Positions 55,735-64,000 of a stretch of DNA of 64,000 bases are shown here, piece by piece. The number at the start of each line of letters is the position of its first letter. Positions within the stretch are counted from its first letter, which is position 1. The notes below the pieces were generated by a model. It was given only the letters and a program-made list of their open reading frames with translations. It ran no database searches and was not told the DNA's origin. The DNA comes from Xanthostigma xanthostigma. Taxonomy: Eukaryota > Arthropoda > Insecta > Raphidioptera > Raphidiidae. The translations under genes and the position numbers were made by a program. Location: positions 18,020,001 to 18,084,000 of the forward strand of contig OY754466.1 of the NCBI GenBank assembly GCA_963575645.1. Reading direction: 5' to 3'.

Positions 55735-58429
55735 GTTAGTTTCAACTATTCGCCGCTAGATTGTACTACGTGCAGCAGTCACTAGACTGCACCACCAGTT
55801 AAGAGTTTAAAATTGATGTTCTCGCGCCATTAGCTTCGATCTATTTTAATGAGTAATATGTTTTGAGTTCTGACTTTAAACAAAAAAAAAAAAAAAATAC
55901 ACTCGTACTTCAGACAGAAAAAAAAATTGGTTGTCTGTAAAGTCGGTTTACGGACGATAGTTTTACGTGATAACGTCATAAAGAAACATTGATGAACTCT
56001 CTGACGTCACGCCAGAAGAGAGAGAAATGCGTACAAGCCGACGCTTGGGCCGATCGTGCCTCTCTATCGCTTATACCGCGCTCTCGCTTGCACGCTCAGG
56101 CTCAGGCGGAACGTGACACTTTTTCGTGCGTGCAGCCGGAGTTTCATCAATTTATAAGACGTTATCACGTCAAAAGAAACCATAAACAGTAAATTAATGC
56201 GATAATAACAATATTAAAAATGAGCGTTCACAGATAATTATTTGTTTATAAACGATTACAATTACTTTTTACTTCTAAAATTTATTTCCGACTGTCTTCA
56301 TTTAGGCGAATTTTGAGGATAATTTAGTAATGTATAATTCTAGAATATAAAATCTTTTTGATGTGTTTCTAGGATGCAGTTGCAGTGGGTCAACAGGCCG
56401 TGGCCATGGCGGGACTCGGTGAACTGACACAATCTGATCTCACTAGCTTAGACACCGGACTCTCCGACGAGGCCGAACAGACAAACGACTCGAAAGATCT
56501 CTTCAAGCATTTGAACGATTCAGAAGATCTGTTCAAGCCTTTGAATAACTTCGAATTGGATCATTTTTTTTATGATCTCACGAATGGAACCACCGAAATT
56601 AAGGTAATAAAACTGCACTTGGCTTTTGTTCGTTTTATTAACTCACGCAGCCCCAATCCACAAGCGAACTTAAGTGTCAAGAAGTGTTTCAATTTCTAGA
56701 GAACAATTTTGGCACTATTGGTATGAAGGTTTATATAAGAAAATTTAAGTGCCATTGCCGTGATGCCTGATAACTCAATCAGCGCAAATCTGGGAGTTTT
56801 GGGTTTTTATGTACGGGAAGGGCAATAATGTCTGGAAACCATAATATACTTTTATTATATACCGAGCATAGGAATAAAATCGCAATTGAACCATTAGGGT
56901 GCAAACATATACTTCTGTCTTTTTTAGAGTCGTAAGAGCTCGTTGGTTCTGATTGTCTAACGCCATAGATAAAGACATAAAACTTTTGATGAAGAGAGAT
57001 ATACTCCATGCTAATATATATATATCAAATATATTGTCTGATGAACCAAGGAATTAATTCGAAAAAAGAGACGCAGATATATTTTCAATACGCTTTATTG
57101 CCTTCGCTCACCGCACATTGAGTAAATAGACAATGCTTCATATAGTAATTATTATATATATGCTGGAATCAGAAACTTTCGTTGAAAATAAGTTCGTTTT
57201 TGGATTGGGGTTGTAATCTTTGATTACTACAAAAAAATTGGTTGTCTGTAAAGTCGGTTTACAGACGATAGTTTTACGTGATAACGTATTCCGTAATACG
57301 TAATTTATGTTCTATTTCTCCTATCTTCTACATATAATAATTATAATAATTCGAATCTATGATATTGCATCTTTTGCTTCAAATTTAGGTTAATTTTATT
57401 TATTAAAATTACTCACCACCTATAGTAAAAATTGTTTTTTTAACTTTCTTTCTTTCGTATTTATTTTAAGTCTCAAAGATTAACTGTCATAATATTTTGA
57501 AAACAATTGTTTCATTGTTTATATAAAATTCCATATAGTAAAAATTGTTTTTTTAACTTTCTTTCTTTCGTATTTATTTTAAGTCTCAAAGATTAACTGT
57601 CATAATATTTTGAAAACAATTGTTTCATTGTTTATATAAAATTCCAAAACCTACTTACAATATTTAAGTATTTTCATACGTCAAAAAATTGATTTTTATA
57701 ATGATAAAATTTGTATGAAAAAGATTTTTTCGAGAGATGAGACCTAGCTAAAACGATTTTTTCGAGAGATGAGACCTAGCTAAAACGATTTTTTGCCCCC
57801 CAAAATCCCTTTTCAGTAAATTTCATCCAAATCGTTAGGGCCGTTTTCGAGAAAAGCACGCACAGGGTCAGGCGGAACGTTAGGAACGTTACACTTTTTC
57901 GTGCATGCAGCCGGTGTTTCATCAATTTATAAGATTGGTGATTCATCAATTTATAAGACGTTATAACTTCAAAAAAAAAATGTAGCAAGGATAAATATCT
58001 TGCGGTCTGTTTATTCCTTGGTTCCGTGTTGATTCAGCCACCAGTTTAGTTCGCATACATCCTTAATGTGTTTTACTCATCCTTTTTTGTGGTTGTAGTA
58101 ATAGCCCACCCTGCTACTGTAGATTCTTTAAAAGATCGAAAATAATTGTTTGAAAATTTATTTTCAGGAGGAAAACAATAATATACCAAATTCGCAAACC
58201 GACTCGAGTGTTTCGTCTAGTGTTACCGCGAACGGTTCAAAGAGTGCGCTGATAGAAATGCGTAACGCGACGCGTAAAAATATCGCGGCCGCGAACCCGC
58301 TTCTCGCAGAGAAACTCGCGACACCTAGTAGCGGACAATCGTATCAACAGTTAACTACCGCGCTTAGCAGCTATCAAAACAGTCAAGGCGACGATGGTTT
58401 GGATCTCGACATCAAGCCGATCATTAAAG
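55657..58429 (+). CDS. Eip74EF: Ecdysone-induced protein 74, isoform A (ETS factor), 5' part of the gene
   Basis: Three spliced coding segments give 190 residues of the A-specific N-terminus. The first segment, MPFIDDDLLWCPDNDG, is almost the same as the start I recall for Drosophila E74A (MPFIDDALLWCPDNDG). Further in, DLFKPLNNFELDHFFYDLTN and a following EENNN correspond to the acidic region of the fly protein. Known role: E74A is a nuclear ETS-domain activator induced directly by ecdysone at moulting and metamorphosis. The ETS domain is encoded further downstream, outside the window. The region is acidic and Ser/Asn-rich, with a 10-residue tandem repeat (NDSKDLFKHL, NDSEDLFKPL) at 64-83. 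An in-frame ATG four codons upstream (55645) could add MSLA. Confidence 0.87.
55921..56174 (+). mobile_element. Repeat family C in E74A intron 1
   Basis: AATTGGTTGTCTGTAAAGTC to TTATAAGACGTTATCACGTC, as at 23592-23806. It fills about 40% of the 638-nt intron 1. Confidence 0.65.
56373..56603 (+). CDS. Eip74EF: E74A coding exon 2
   Basis: The acceptor is TGTGTTTCTAG and the donor is ATTAAG|GTAATA. It encodes 77 residues in phase 0, from DAVAVGQQAVAMAGLGELTQ to FFYDLTNGTTEIK. The acidic content and the DSxDLFKxLN tandem repeat are consistent with an activation region. Confidence 0.88.
56860..57145 (+). mobile_element. Solitary arm of the 38-kb fold-back family
   Basis: It shares ATAGGAATAAAATCGCAATT, CCATTAGGGTGCAAACATAT and AGACGCAGATATATTTTC...ATACGCTTT with the arms at 38170-38550 and 39555-39931. 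Confidence 0.65.
57233..57975 (+). mobile_element. Repeat family C copy, split, in E74A intron 2
   Basis: The 5' part (57233-57300, GGTTGTCTGTAAAGTCGGTT to GATAACGTATTCCG) and 3' part (57856-57975, GCACGCACAGGGTCAGGCGG to TTTATAAGACGTTATAAC) flank about 555 bp of unrelated sequence including tandem repeats. Confidence 0.55.
57421..57646. repeat. Exact tandem duplication of 113 bp
   Basis: 57421-57533 and 57534-57646 (starting TATAGTAAAAATTGTTTTTT) look identical base for base. A second, 34-bp duplication (TTTTTTCGAGAGATGAGACC) follows at about 57723-57793. Confidence 0.88.
58168..58429 (+). CDS. Eip74EF: E74A coding exon 3
   Basis: The acceptor is AAATTTATTTTCAG and the donor is TAAAG|GTAGGT. 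It encodes 87 residues plus one base: EENNNIPNSQTDSSVSSSVT, then NATRKNIAAANPLLAEKLAT and DDGLDLDIKPIIK. Codon use is GC-richer than the surroundings. The next exon is beyond the window or unrecognised. Confidence 0.87.
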
Positions 58430-59040
58430 GTAGGTGCTGACATCTGTGAAAAAACTTGCATTTTGTGCATACTATTTTTTTGTTGGTTTTATATTTGAAT
58501 TTTAATCACTTTCTTAATTGAGTACACACATTTTAAACAGTTTTTAAATTATTTAAGGCGATAAATATTTAAACCCGGATTAAAATTAACTTTTTGTTAT
58601 TTTTACTTTTTTATCATGTATTTTTTTTTAAATTAAACTGTATATCCCGCAGCCATTTCTAAAAAATTAACTAAAACACTCCTTCCTCGTTTAATAACTG
58701 CCGTGGGTTCATATCCCAACTCCACTCATGAATCTTTAGTGATGGCCTTTAATTCAATTTGATGTAATCAGACGCTATTGATTCAAAGCAGTGGCGGATT
58801 TGCAGTCTCGGCCGCCCTAGGCCCCAGGCCATGTAGTAAGTACCTACCAACTGCCCCTTTCACAGCACCCAATACCCATCATATAGACTACATAATGAAT
58901 TTACTTTATTGCCAACTTTAATCGAAATCGATTTAGAAATTTAGTTAAGTATGATAGCTGCTAGTTTGTAATATTTTCCGCGGTTTCAGGGATAATTGGA
59001 CATGTAATAAAAAATTTAATATACACTATTTAATATATAT

Positions 59041-59413
59041 CAGACCCGTAGCCACGTACGGGCGATGCTTGTACTAGCGGTTTGTTTGCCCGTACTAGCA
59101 AGTCGCTTGTATGATTTTCAGTTTTCAAGTCATAGTATACAAAAATTGATCTTGTATACTATAGACTTTTGAAAAACGTCGCAAAAATGCATTAAATACG
59201 TATAAACTTCCCCAAAATACTGCCATTGTATTAGATTTGCTCAAATCGATAATTTCAGCAAAATTCTCAATAAATATAATTTGTAACGATATATTATAGT
59301 ATAGAGGGTTTTTTACAATCACACTTATTGAAACATTTGTTGTTATATAATCTCGCCCGTCCTTCGTTCTTATTTGCCCGTACTACGATTTGGCCCTGGC
59401 TATACGGGCGTGA
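59041..59413. mobile_element. hAT-like MITE
   Basis: CAGACCCGTAGCCACGTACG at the left corresponds to the complement of GCCCTGGCTATACGGGCGTG at the right, with subterminal GCCCGTACTA repeats. AT-rich flanks (ATATATAT / ATATATAC) could be the duplication. Confidence 0.55.
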
Positions 59414-59664
59414 TATATACCTGTTACACTCTCACGAACTCATTTTTGAACTTGCGTGCTATCAACAAAGCTGACTTAAAATCATCTTAGAAGAGCGTTA
59501 TGTGACCTTAACTCAAAATTATAAAAAAAAAATCCTCGACAATAGCTCAACATTGTTGGTTTTAATAAGTTGTCTGTTTAAATGAATAAAAAAAAAGACG
59601 GGTTGCACTCCGGGAGTGCCGGCAGAAGTGAAAACCTAGATGTACTTAAACTAAATTTCGCTAG

Positions 59665-59995
59665 TAGCAATATGAGTTACATGCAGTGCAAAAAATTATA
59701 AGCTATAAGCTTTGACAAAACATTAAGAGATGTCGCTATGCATCCAGGTTTCGTAAAACTACACATTTATAAAGTTACATGCAGCCAGTCACTGGATGTA
59801 ATTTTTTAAATTTGTAGTTTCACGAAACCTGAGTACATGGCGACATCTCTTAAGGTTTTGTTAAAGCTTATAGCTTATATATATTAGATATCGTGTCCAT
59901 CGAGATAATTATAAATAAAAAATCGCAGGATTGTGGACAAATATTAGATTTATAGCTTATAATTTTTTGCACTGCATGTAACTTATATTGCGACT
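59665..59995. mobile_element. Fold-back element with an insertion in one arm
   Basis: AGTTACATGCAGTGCAAAAA and AACATTAAGAGATGTCGC of the left arm are mirrored at 59840-59870 and 59950-59990. The right arm is interrupted by about 75 unrelated bases near 59880-59950. Confidence 0.6.
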
Positions 59996-60058
59996 GACAT
60001 CTAGCGAATTTTAGTATATGTACTGCCGAAGCAAGTACGGTAGACCGTCTCAACAACT

Positions 60059-60082
60059 CGTCAGGGTCACGTGACCCTGACG
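60059..60082. promoter_or_regulatory. 24-bp perfect palindrome: GGGTCA inverted repeat over a CACGTG E-box
   Basis: The palindrome is centred on GGGTCACGTGACCC, flanked by CGTCA/TGACG. It can be read as two nuclear-receptor half-sites (RGGTCA) in inverted orientation with a 2-bp spacer, or as a CACGTG E-box. Short palindromes CTGACGCGTCAG and TCAGATCTGA follow directly. Function is unknown. Confidence 0.35.
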
Positions 60083-60582
60083 CCTGACGCGTCAGATCTG
60101 ACGCGAATTTAACAGTTTTTACCCATTACAAAAAAAGTGTACAACGCCGCTAAAGAAGTTTTCACTTCAAAAACTGAACTGTCCAAAATATTGATCTAAA
60201 TTAGATATTCCGATCACTTTTTATGAAGATTATTGTTATACGATGCGGTGCAGACTGCACCTTGCAGTTTGAGGCCCGTGGCAAATTTTACTAAATGTTG
60301 TAATAATAAATGTCAGGATCCCCCTGTGCTCACCGCCCTATCAGGCCGGGGTATTTTATCCGTCCTGCGATCCTATTGTTATGACACTTGTCATACAGAT
60401 CAAACGGACCCTATATTTCCGCCATCGATACTTCCTGTTGACGCGACGTTGATCGTTGGGACCGTATGAAATAGTTAGATACAGTACTCAACGTAGCATA
60501 GACTTATAGGGTAAAGTAATCAACATCACATATCACTGGTCAAAAAACAAAACCGCACAAGTCAAATCGTTATTATAAAATA

Positions 60583-60797
60583 TAAAATATTTTTAACAAA
60601 AAAATTGAACCGACTTTAAAAAAGGCACTAAAAAGTAAAAAATAATTGCGTATTGAAATGTTTTGGAGTCGGTGTCAGCCAAAATGAAATCTATTCCGAG
60701 AACTACACCGACTCCAAAACATTTCAATACGCAATTATTTTTTACTTTTTAGTGCCTTTTTTGAAGTCGGTTCAATTTTTTTGTTAAAAATATTTTA
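60583..60797. mobile_element. Palindromic MITE
   Basis: AAAAAATTGAACCGACTT and AATTGCGTATTGAAATGTTT are mirrored exactly. Arms of about 90 bp flank a loop of about 25 bp. Confidence 0.78.
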
Positions 60798-60994
60798 TTT
60801 TTCTCTTTTTAGTTTTAATCTAACACTAAAAATCGGTGAACATACATAAAAAAACATTATGCATGCCTTTAAAATTTGAGAGTTTCCCTCGTTTTCTCCG
60901 GGATCCACCATCAGATCCTGACTTGGTTCCGATGGGACCACCTCGGAAGTGCACTCTTTCGAATAAAAAAAAAATTGAAAATCGGTCCCTAAAA

Positions 60995-61303
60995 TTAGAA
61001 CATTGGCTATTTTCCCTGCTAGGTCCGCTGCTCGGTATGAGCAAGAACCAATCAGGAAGCAGTATCTTGTTATGAGGAACAAACGCCCACAAACCAACAT
61101 GGCGTCATTCTGCTTAGAGTTAGACTGCAGACACGTTTTGCTCTGTGTTTATATATTTTGAACTGTCACTCCGCGCGCACCAGATTTATTAACAAAACCA
61201 GCTTGAAAAGACGTCTCGTGTGAAGCGAGCACATAACAACAATCAAGAAAACCAGCGCTAGAAAAGTAGCAAGTAATCTAGCCTCGTGTGCAGCCTTTAC
61301 CTT
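60995..61303 (+). mobile_element. PIF/Harbinger-like MITE, copy 3 (5'-truncated)
   Basis: From TATTTTCCCTGCTAGGTC to TAGCCTCGTGTGCAGCC it follows the 25855 copy, including ACCAATCAGGAAGCAGTATC and CAACATGGCG. The left terminus is missing. Confidence 0.7.
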
Positions 61304-62329
61304 GAATAATGAGTATATTACAGCACTGCAGTATTATAGCTGGATAAGTTACGCTCTGAACACAAATAGGTACGTAATAAATCGTCACGAAACGTGACTC
61401 TCGTTATTTCACAGTTGACTGCTCATTCGAAATTTGTGTACGCCACCTGCGTTAAGAATCATTAGTTTCAAAAATCAATGTGAAAAACTGAACATACGCA
61501 TTTTTCTCTTTTGACCATAGATATCTGTATGTATTGTTGTAGTGTGCATACGTGCTGTTTGTTGCAATACGAGCACTGGGTGTCCTTGGCGGCTGCAGTC
61601 AGCCGGGGGTCGACGCCCAGTGCCCGACATACACCGCCCCCTGCGCGCACCTCTCCCACTGCCGCCACAATATAAATTTGTGGTTACAACGCAATATCGC
61701 CTATGCCGAATTTTGCCAACTTTTTTTCCATACTGCATCAATCCGAAGTTTTTTTTATTCATTTTTTGTGACATCTTTGGTTACAAGCCAATGTCGCTCA
61801 TGTTGAATCTTCAGTTAGAATTTTTAATATATTATATGGTTTCTGTGACCGCAACACAATGTCGCGTCTAAACCTTGCAGTTTCGTAAAAAGCTGTTCTT
61901 TTATTCTGCAGTTATATTGATCTGTCAAAAAGGAATTAGTTGATTTTTATATGTGGAACTATAGATATACGTCTGAAACTATAAGAACCATGGAAACGAA
62001 AAGCAACCGAATTTGTAGACTACCTGTTAAAAATAGATATATTATACTGCAGCGAACTTTTTTGTAGAAAAATAGCCGTATTTGTTCGGGGTTGTTTTTT
62101 TTTCCTTTTTATTATATTAATTAATTTATTTATTGTTCAATAAATTAATAATTATAAACGTAATTAAATTACGTTGGAAATTGCCATAAAGAAAAAAATA
62201 TATACTCATGGAAGAGGTCCGCATATAATGCCTGTTCGCGCGTGTATGCGATCGCGTCTACATTGCAGACGTAGCTCCGCTCCTTCCACTTATTACCACA
62301 CTTACTCCGATCAGTAACCTTGATCCCAT

Positions 62330-62470
62330 CGTGTTCACAGACGCACAGAATTTTTCCAAAATTATGTTTTTTAGATTCGGGGGACCTCAAAACGGAAAGA
62401 TATTGTGAAATTTTTGAAAAGTGATTTTTGACTTAAACTAGTACCATTCCCCACTTGTGGGTTGGAATCA
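62330..62470 (+). repeat. Interspersed repeat family B, 3' end
   Basis: GTGTTCACAGACGCACAGAA to CCCACTTGTGGGTTGGAAT matches the end of the copy at 46140-46645. Confidence 0.65.
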
Positions 62471-63170
62471 GCGTTGCCAGTTTTTTTTTTTTGGCAAGTC
62501 GGGATTTTGGAACTCTTTGAGTGAAAACAGCGGGATTCTTTCGTCGAAAGCGGGACATAGTAAAAAAACGTATATAATCAGAAGTTTTCAAATATTTATC
62601 TTTTTATTTGAATTAAAATTACGTTTACGTGACAATAGATAGCAAAAATAGCCATAGAAAATGTATTTTAATAAAAATATAATATTTTAAATCAGATTTA
62701 CCCTATCGTTAAATAGTTGAATCTTATTTGTCTACAGAATAAAAAAAAAAACAGAAATCAAAATCAAAAAAGTTTTATTCATTAGAAAAATTTGGCGTTT
62801 CAAACAATAGTCTGTGGAGTGAGTGTTACAACAAATTGCAGCTTATACAATAAGAGAATAATTATTTATAAGAATTACTTATTCATGATTATTTGTGTGA
62901 AGATTTTACTTCTTTTAAAGTTTCTTTTTTCTCTTTAATAAAGATGAAGAACTCTTCACAGGATAGCTGTAGATTAAACTGGATGAGTAATTCTGCTTTC
63001 ATTAATTTTACGGAGCATTTATTTCTAGCATCCCCGAAAAGCGGGACTGAGCCTGTCCCGCGCGGGACATTTAATTTTGATTTAAAAATCGGGACATCCC
63101 GCCAAAATCGGGACGTCTGGCAATTTTTTTGGAATGGTAAAAGTATTATTTAACTGAAAATGTGACTTAC

Positions 63171-63296
63171 GTCGCTTCGCCTTAAGACCTAGTGCATAAG
63201 GGAGATGATAGAAGAGGTACACGATTTCGCCGCCACTGCCGCATGCAGCGGCCAGCGCAGCCGGTCGGCCGTTCACATGGATGTTGCACGGTATCG
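63171..63296 (-). CDS. Candidate exon of an unidentified minus-strand gene
   Basis: An open 126-nt segment (42 codons) ends in an excellent donor (AAGCGAC|GTAAGTCA) and follows a possible acceptor (GGTCATTGCAG) that has a poor pyrimidine tract. The frame reads IPCNIHVNGRPAALAAACGS, then GGEIVYLFYHLPYALGLKAK. It is GC-richer than its surroundings and has no in-frame ATG, so it would be internal. I do not recognise the family. It lies antisense in the E74 intron if E74 continues past the window. Confidence 0.35.
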
Positions 63297-63552
63297 CTGC
63301 AATGACCAATTAACGCTCTCCTAACATACCACACTGACCTGCCGCACAAGTTAATATGTCGCGGTATTACTTGCCTTAACGATTAACGAATCACGATCCT
63401 GGGCGATGAAGTTGAAACTCTATTTATATAGGATTGTAAATTTCCAAATGTTTGGACGCCTCAAATTGCCGTTTAGTTTCCAGCCTGGCTAGAGGTTTCG
63501 TTTATCAGCGAAATTATCAAAAGCAATACATTTTTCATGCATCCCTCTATAC

Positions 63553-63804
63553 CAGGCCTGGGCAAATGGCGGCCCGCAGCGCAATTTTATCCGACCCGCG
63601 AAGCATTTTAGGAAATTTTAGAAAAATAGTAGCGGAAATAGAATGCGGGGACCTTTTTTTGCTCTCCGAATGCGGAAATAGAATGTGAGGATCTTTTTTT
63701 CTGCAAGTTTTTGGCCCGCGGTGAAATTTTCGTCAGCCATCCGGCCCGTGGTCAAATTTTCATCAGCTATGTGGCCCGCCGATCAAAAGATTTGCCCGCC
63801 CCTG
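63553..63804. mobile_element. hAT-type MITE with perfect 8-bp target duplication
   Basis: CAGGCCTGGGCAAATGGCGG at the left and ATTTGCCCGCCCCTG at the right are flanked by CTCTATAC at 63545-63552 and 63805-63812. Internal GGCCCG-GTGAAATTTTCGTCAGC-type repeats occur three times. It is noncoding. Confidence 0.85.
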
Positions 63805-64000
63805 CTCTATACTCTAATCTCTAATAGTTCAGTCAGCGTACATCAATTTAGAGTGCTTTACATTTTCGCTTACTGCTCATTTCTCTTTTATCGTAGTAGC
63901 GTCACTCAGGATGAAGTAGGCAGCCCCGGATCTACGATTTTTTCGAACCGGGGCAGAAACTTCATAATTGCACCCCCTCTCTCCAGCGTTTGAGATAAAT

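Larger units (their letters stand above)
56604..58167 (+). other. E74A intron 2
   Basis: It contains an arm of the 38-kb fold-back family (56860-57145), a family C element split in two (57233-57300 and 57856-57975) and an exact tandem duplication between those halves. No exon is seen. Confidence 0.75.
58430..63170 (+). other. E74 intron 3, start
   Basis: No coding exon of E74 was recognised. It contains hAT, palindromic and PIF/Harbinger-like elements, a 24-bp palindrome at 60059 and a CpG-rich patch at 61540-61690. About 58450-58780, 61880-62330 and 62480-63120 show nothing recognisable. Confidence 0.65.

Noticed and set aside
60233..60469. 78-codon plus-strand frame with many cysteines
   Set aside because: It has no splice acceptor fitting E74 phase 1 and no family match; kept only as unexplained sequence.
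1..64000. CRISPR array or bacterial operon
   Set aside because: No regularly spaced direct repeats with unique spacers and no operon-like gene packing; the tandem repeats found have no spacers.

Overview
The window is eukaryotic and almost certainly lepidopteran (moth or butterfly). It is AT-rich, its genes are split by GT-AG introns, and it is packed with transposable elements of kinds familiar from Lepidoptera: short Helitron-like elements ending in CTAG, tRNA-derived SINEs, hAT, PIF/Harbinger and pogo-type MITEs, fold-back elements, a decayed mariner, and LINE tails. No bacterial or organellar gene organisation is present. The species cannot be named from sequence alone.

Two genes are supported exon by exon, in divergent orientation. 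On the minus strand, 43687 down to 478, lies a complete gene for Lsm11, the U7 snRNP Sm-like protein used in histone pre-mRNA 3'-end processing. It has five coding exons (43414-43687, 41613-41699, 20723-20838, 6026-6164, 478-659) whose splice phases join into 265 codons. The gene spreads over 43 kb because its introns (1.7, 20.8, 14.6 and 5.4 kb) are filled with repeats. On the plus strand, from about 55320 to beyond 58429, lie the 5' exons of the A isoform of the ecdysone-induced ETS factor E74 (Eip74EF). These are a spliced leader with an upstream ORF and three coding exons (55657-55734, 56373-56603, 58168-58429). The ETS-domain exons lie beyond the window. A possible exon of an unidentified minus-strand gene is at 63171-63296.

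Layout: 1-20.7 kb holds Lsm11 exons 5, 4 and 3 with introns carrying SINEs, palindromic MITEs, LINE fragments and a 644-bp fold-back. 20.8-41.6 kb is Lsm11 intron 2, with nested MITEs, a fold-back split by a LINE, a mariner with an internal deletion, and a 1.8-kb fold-back containing an RTE-type LINE piece. 41.6-43.7 kb holds Lsm11 exons 2 and 1. 43.7-55.3 kb is the intergenic interval. It holds Helitron-like copies, two of which carry the same tRNA-Lys-derived pseudogene, a 57-nt near-perfect palindrome, hAT elements with intact 8-bp target duplications, and a tandem pair of double CACGTG palindromes just upstream of E74A. 55.3-64 kb is E74A and its introns.

The two genes have no known direct functional link: one is constitutive RNA-processing machinery, the other an ecdysone-response regulator. 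The most unusual items are the tRNA-bearing Helitron subfamily, the E-box array upstream of E74A, a 24-bp palindrome in the E74 intron containing an inverted pair of nuclear-receptor half-sites, and the extreme intron bloat of Lsm11.
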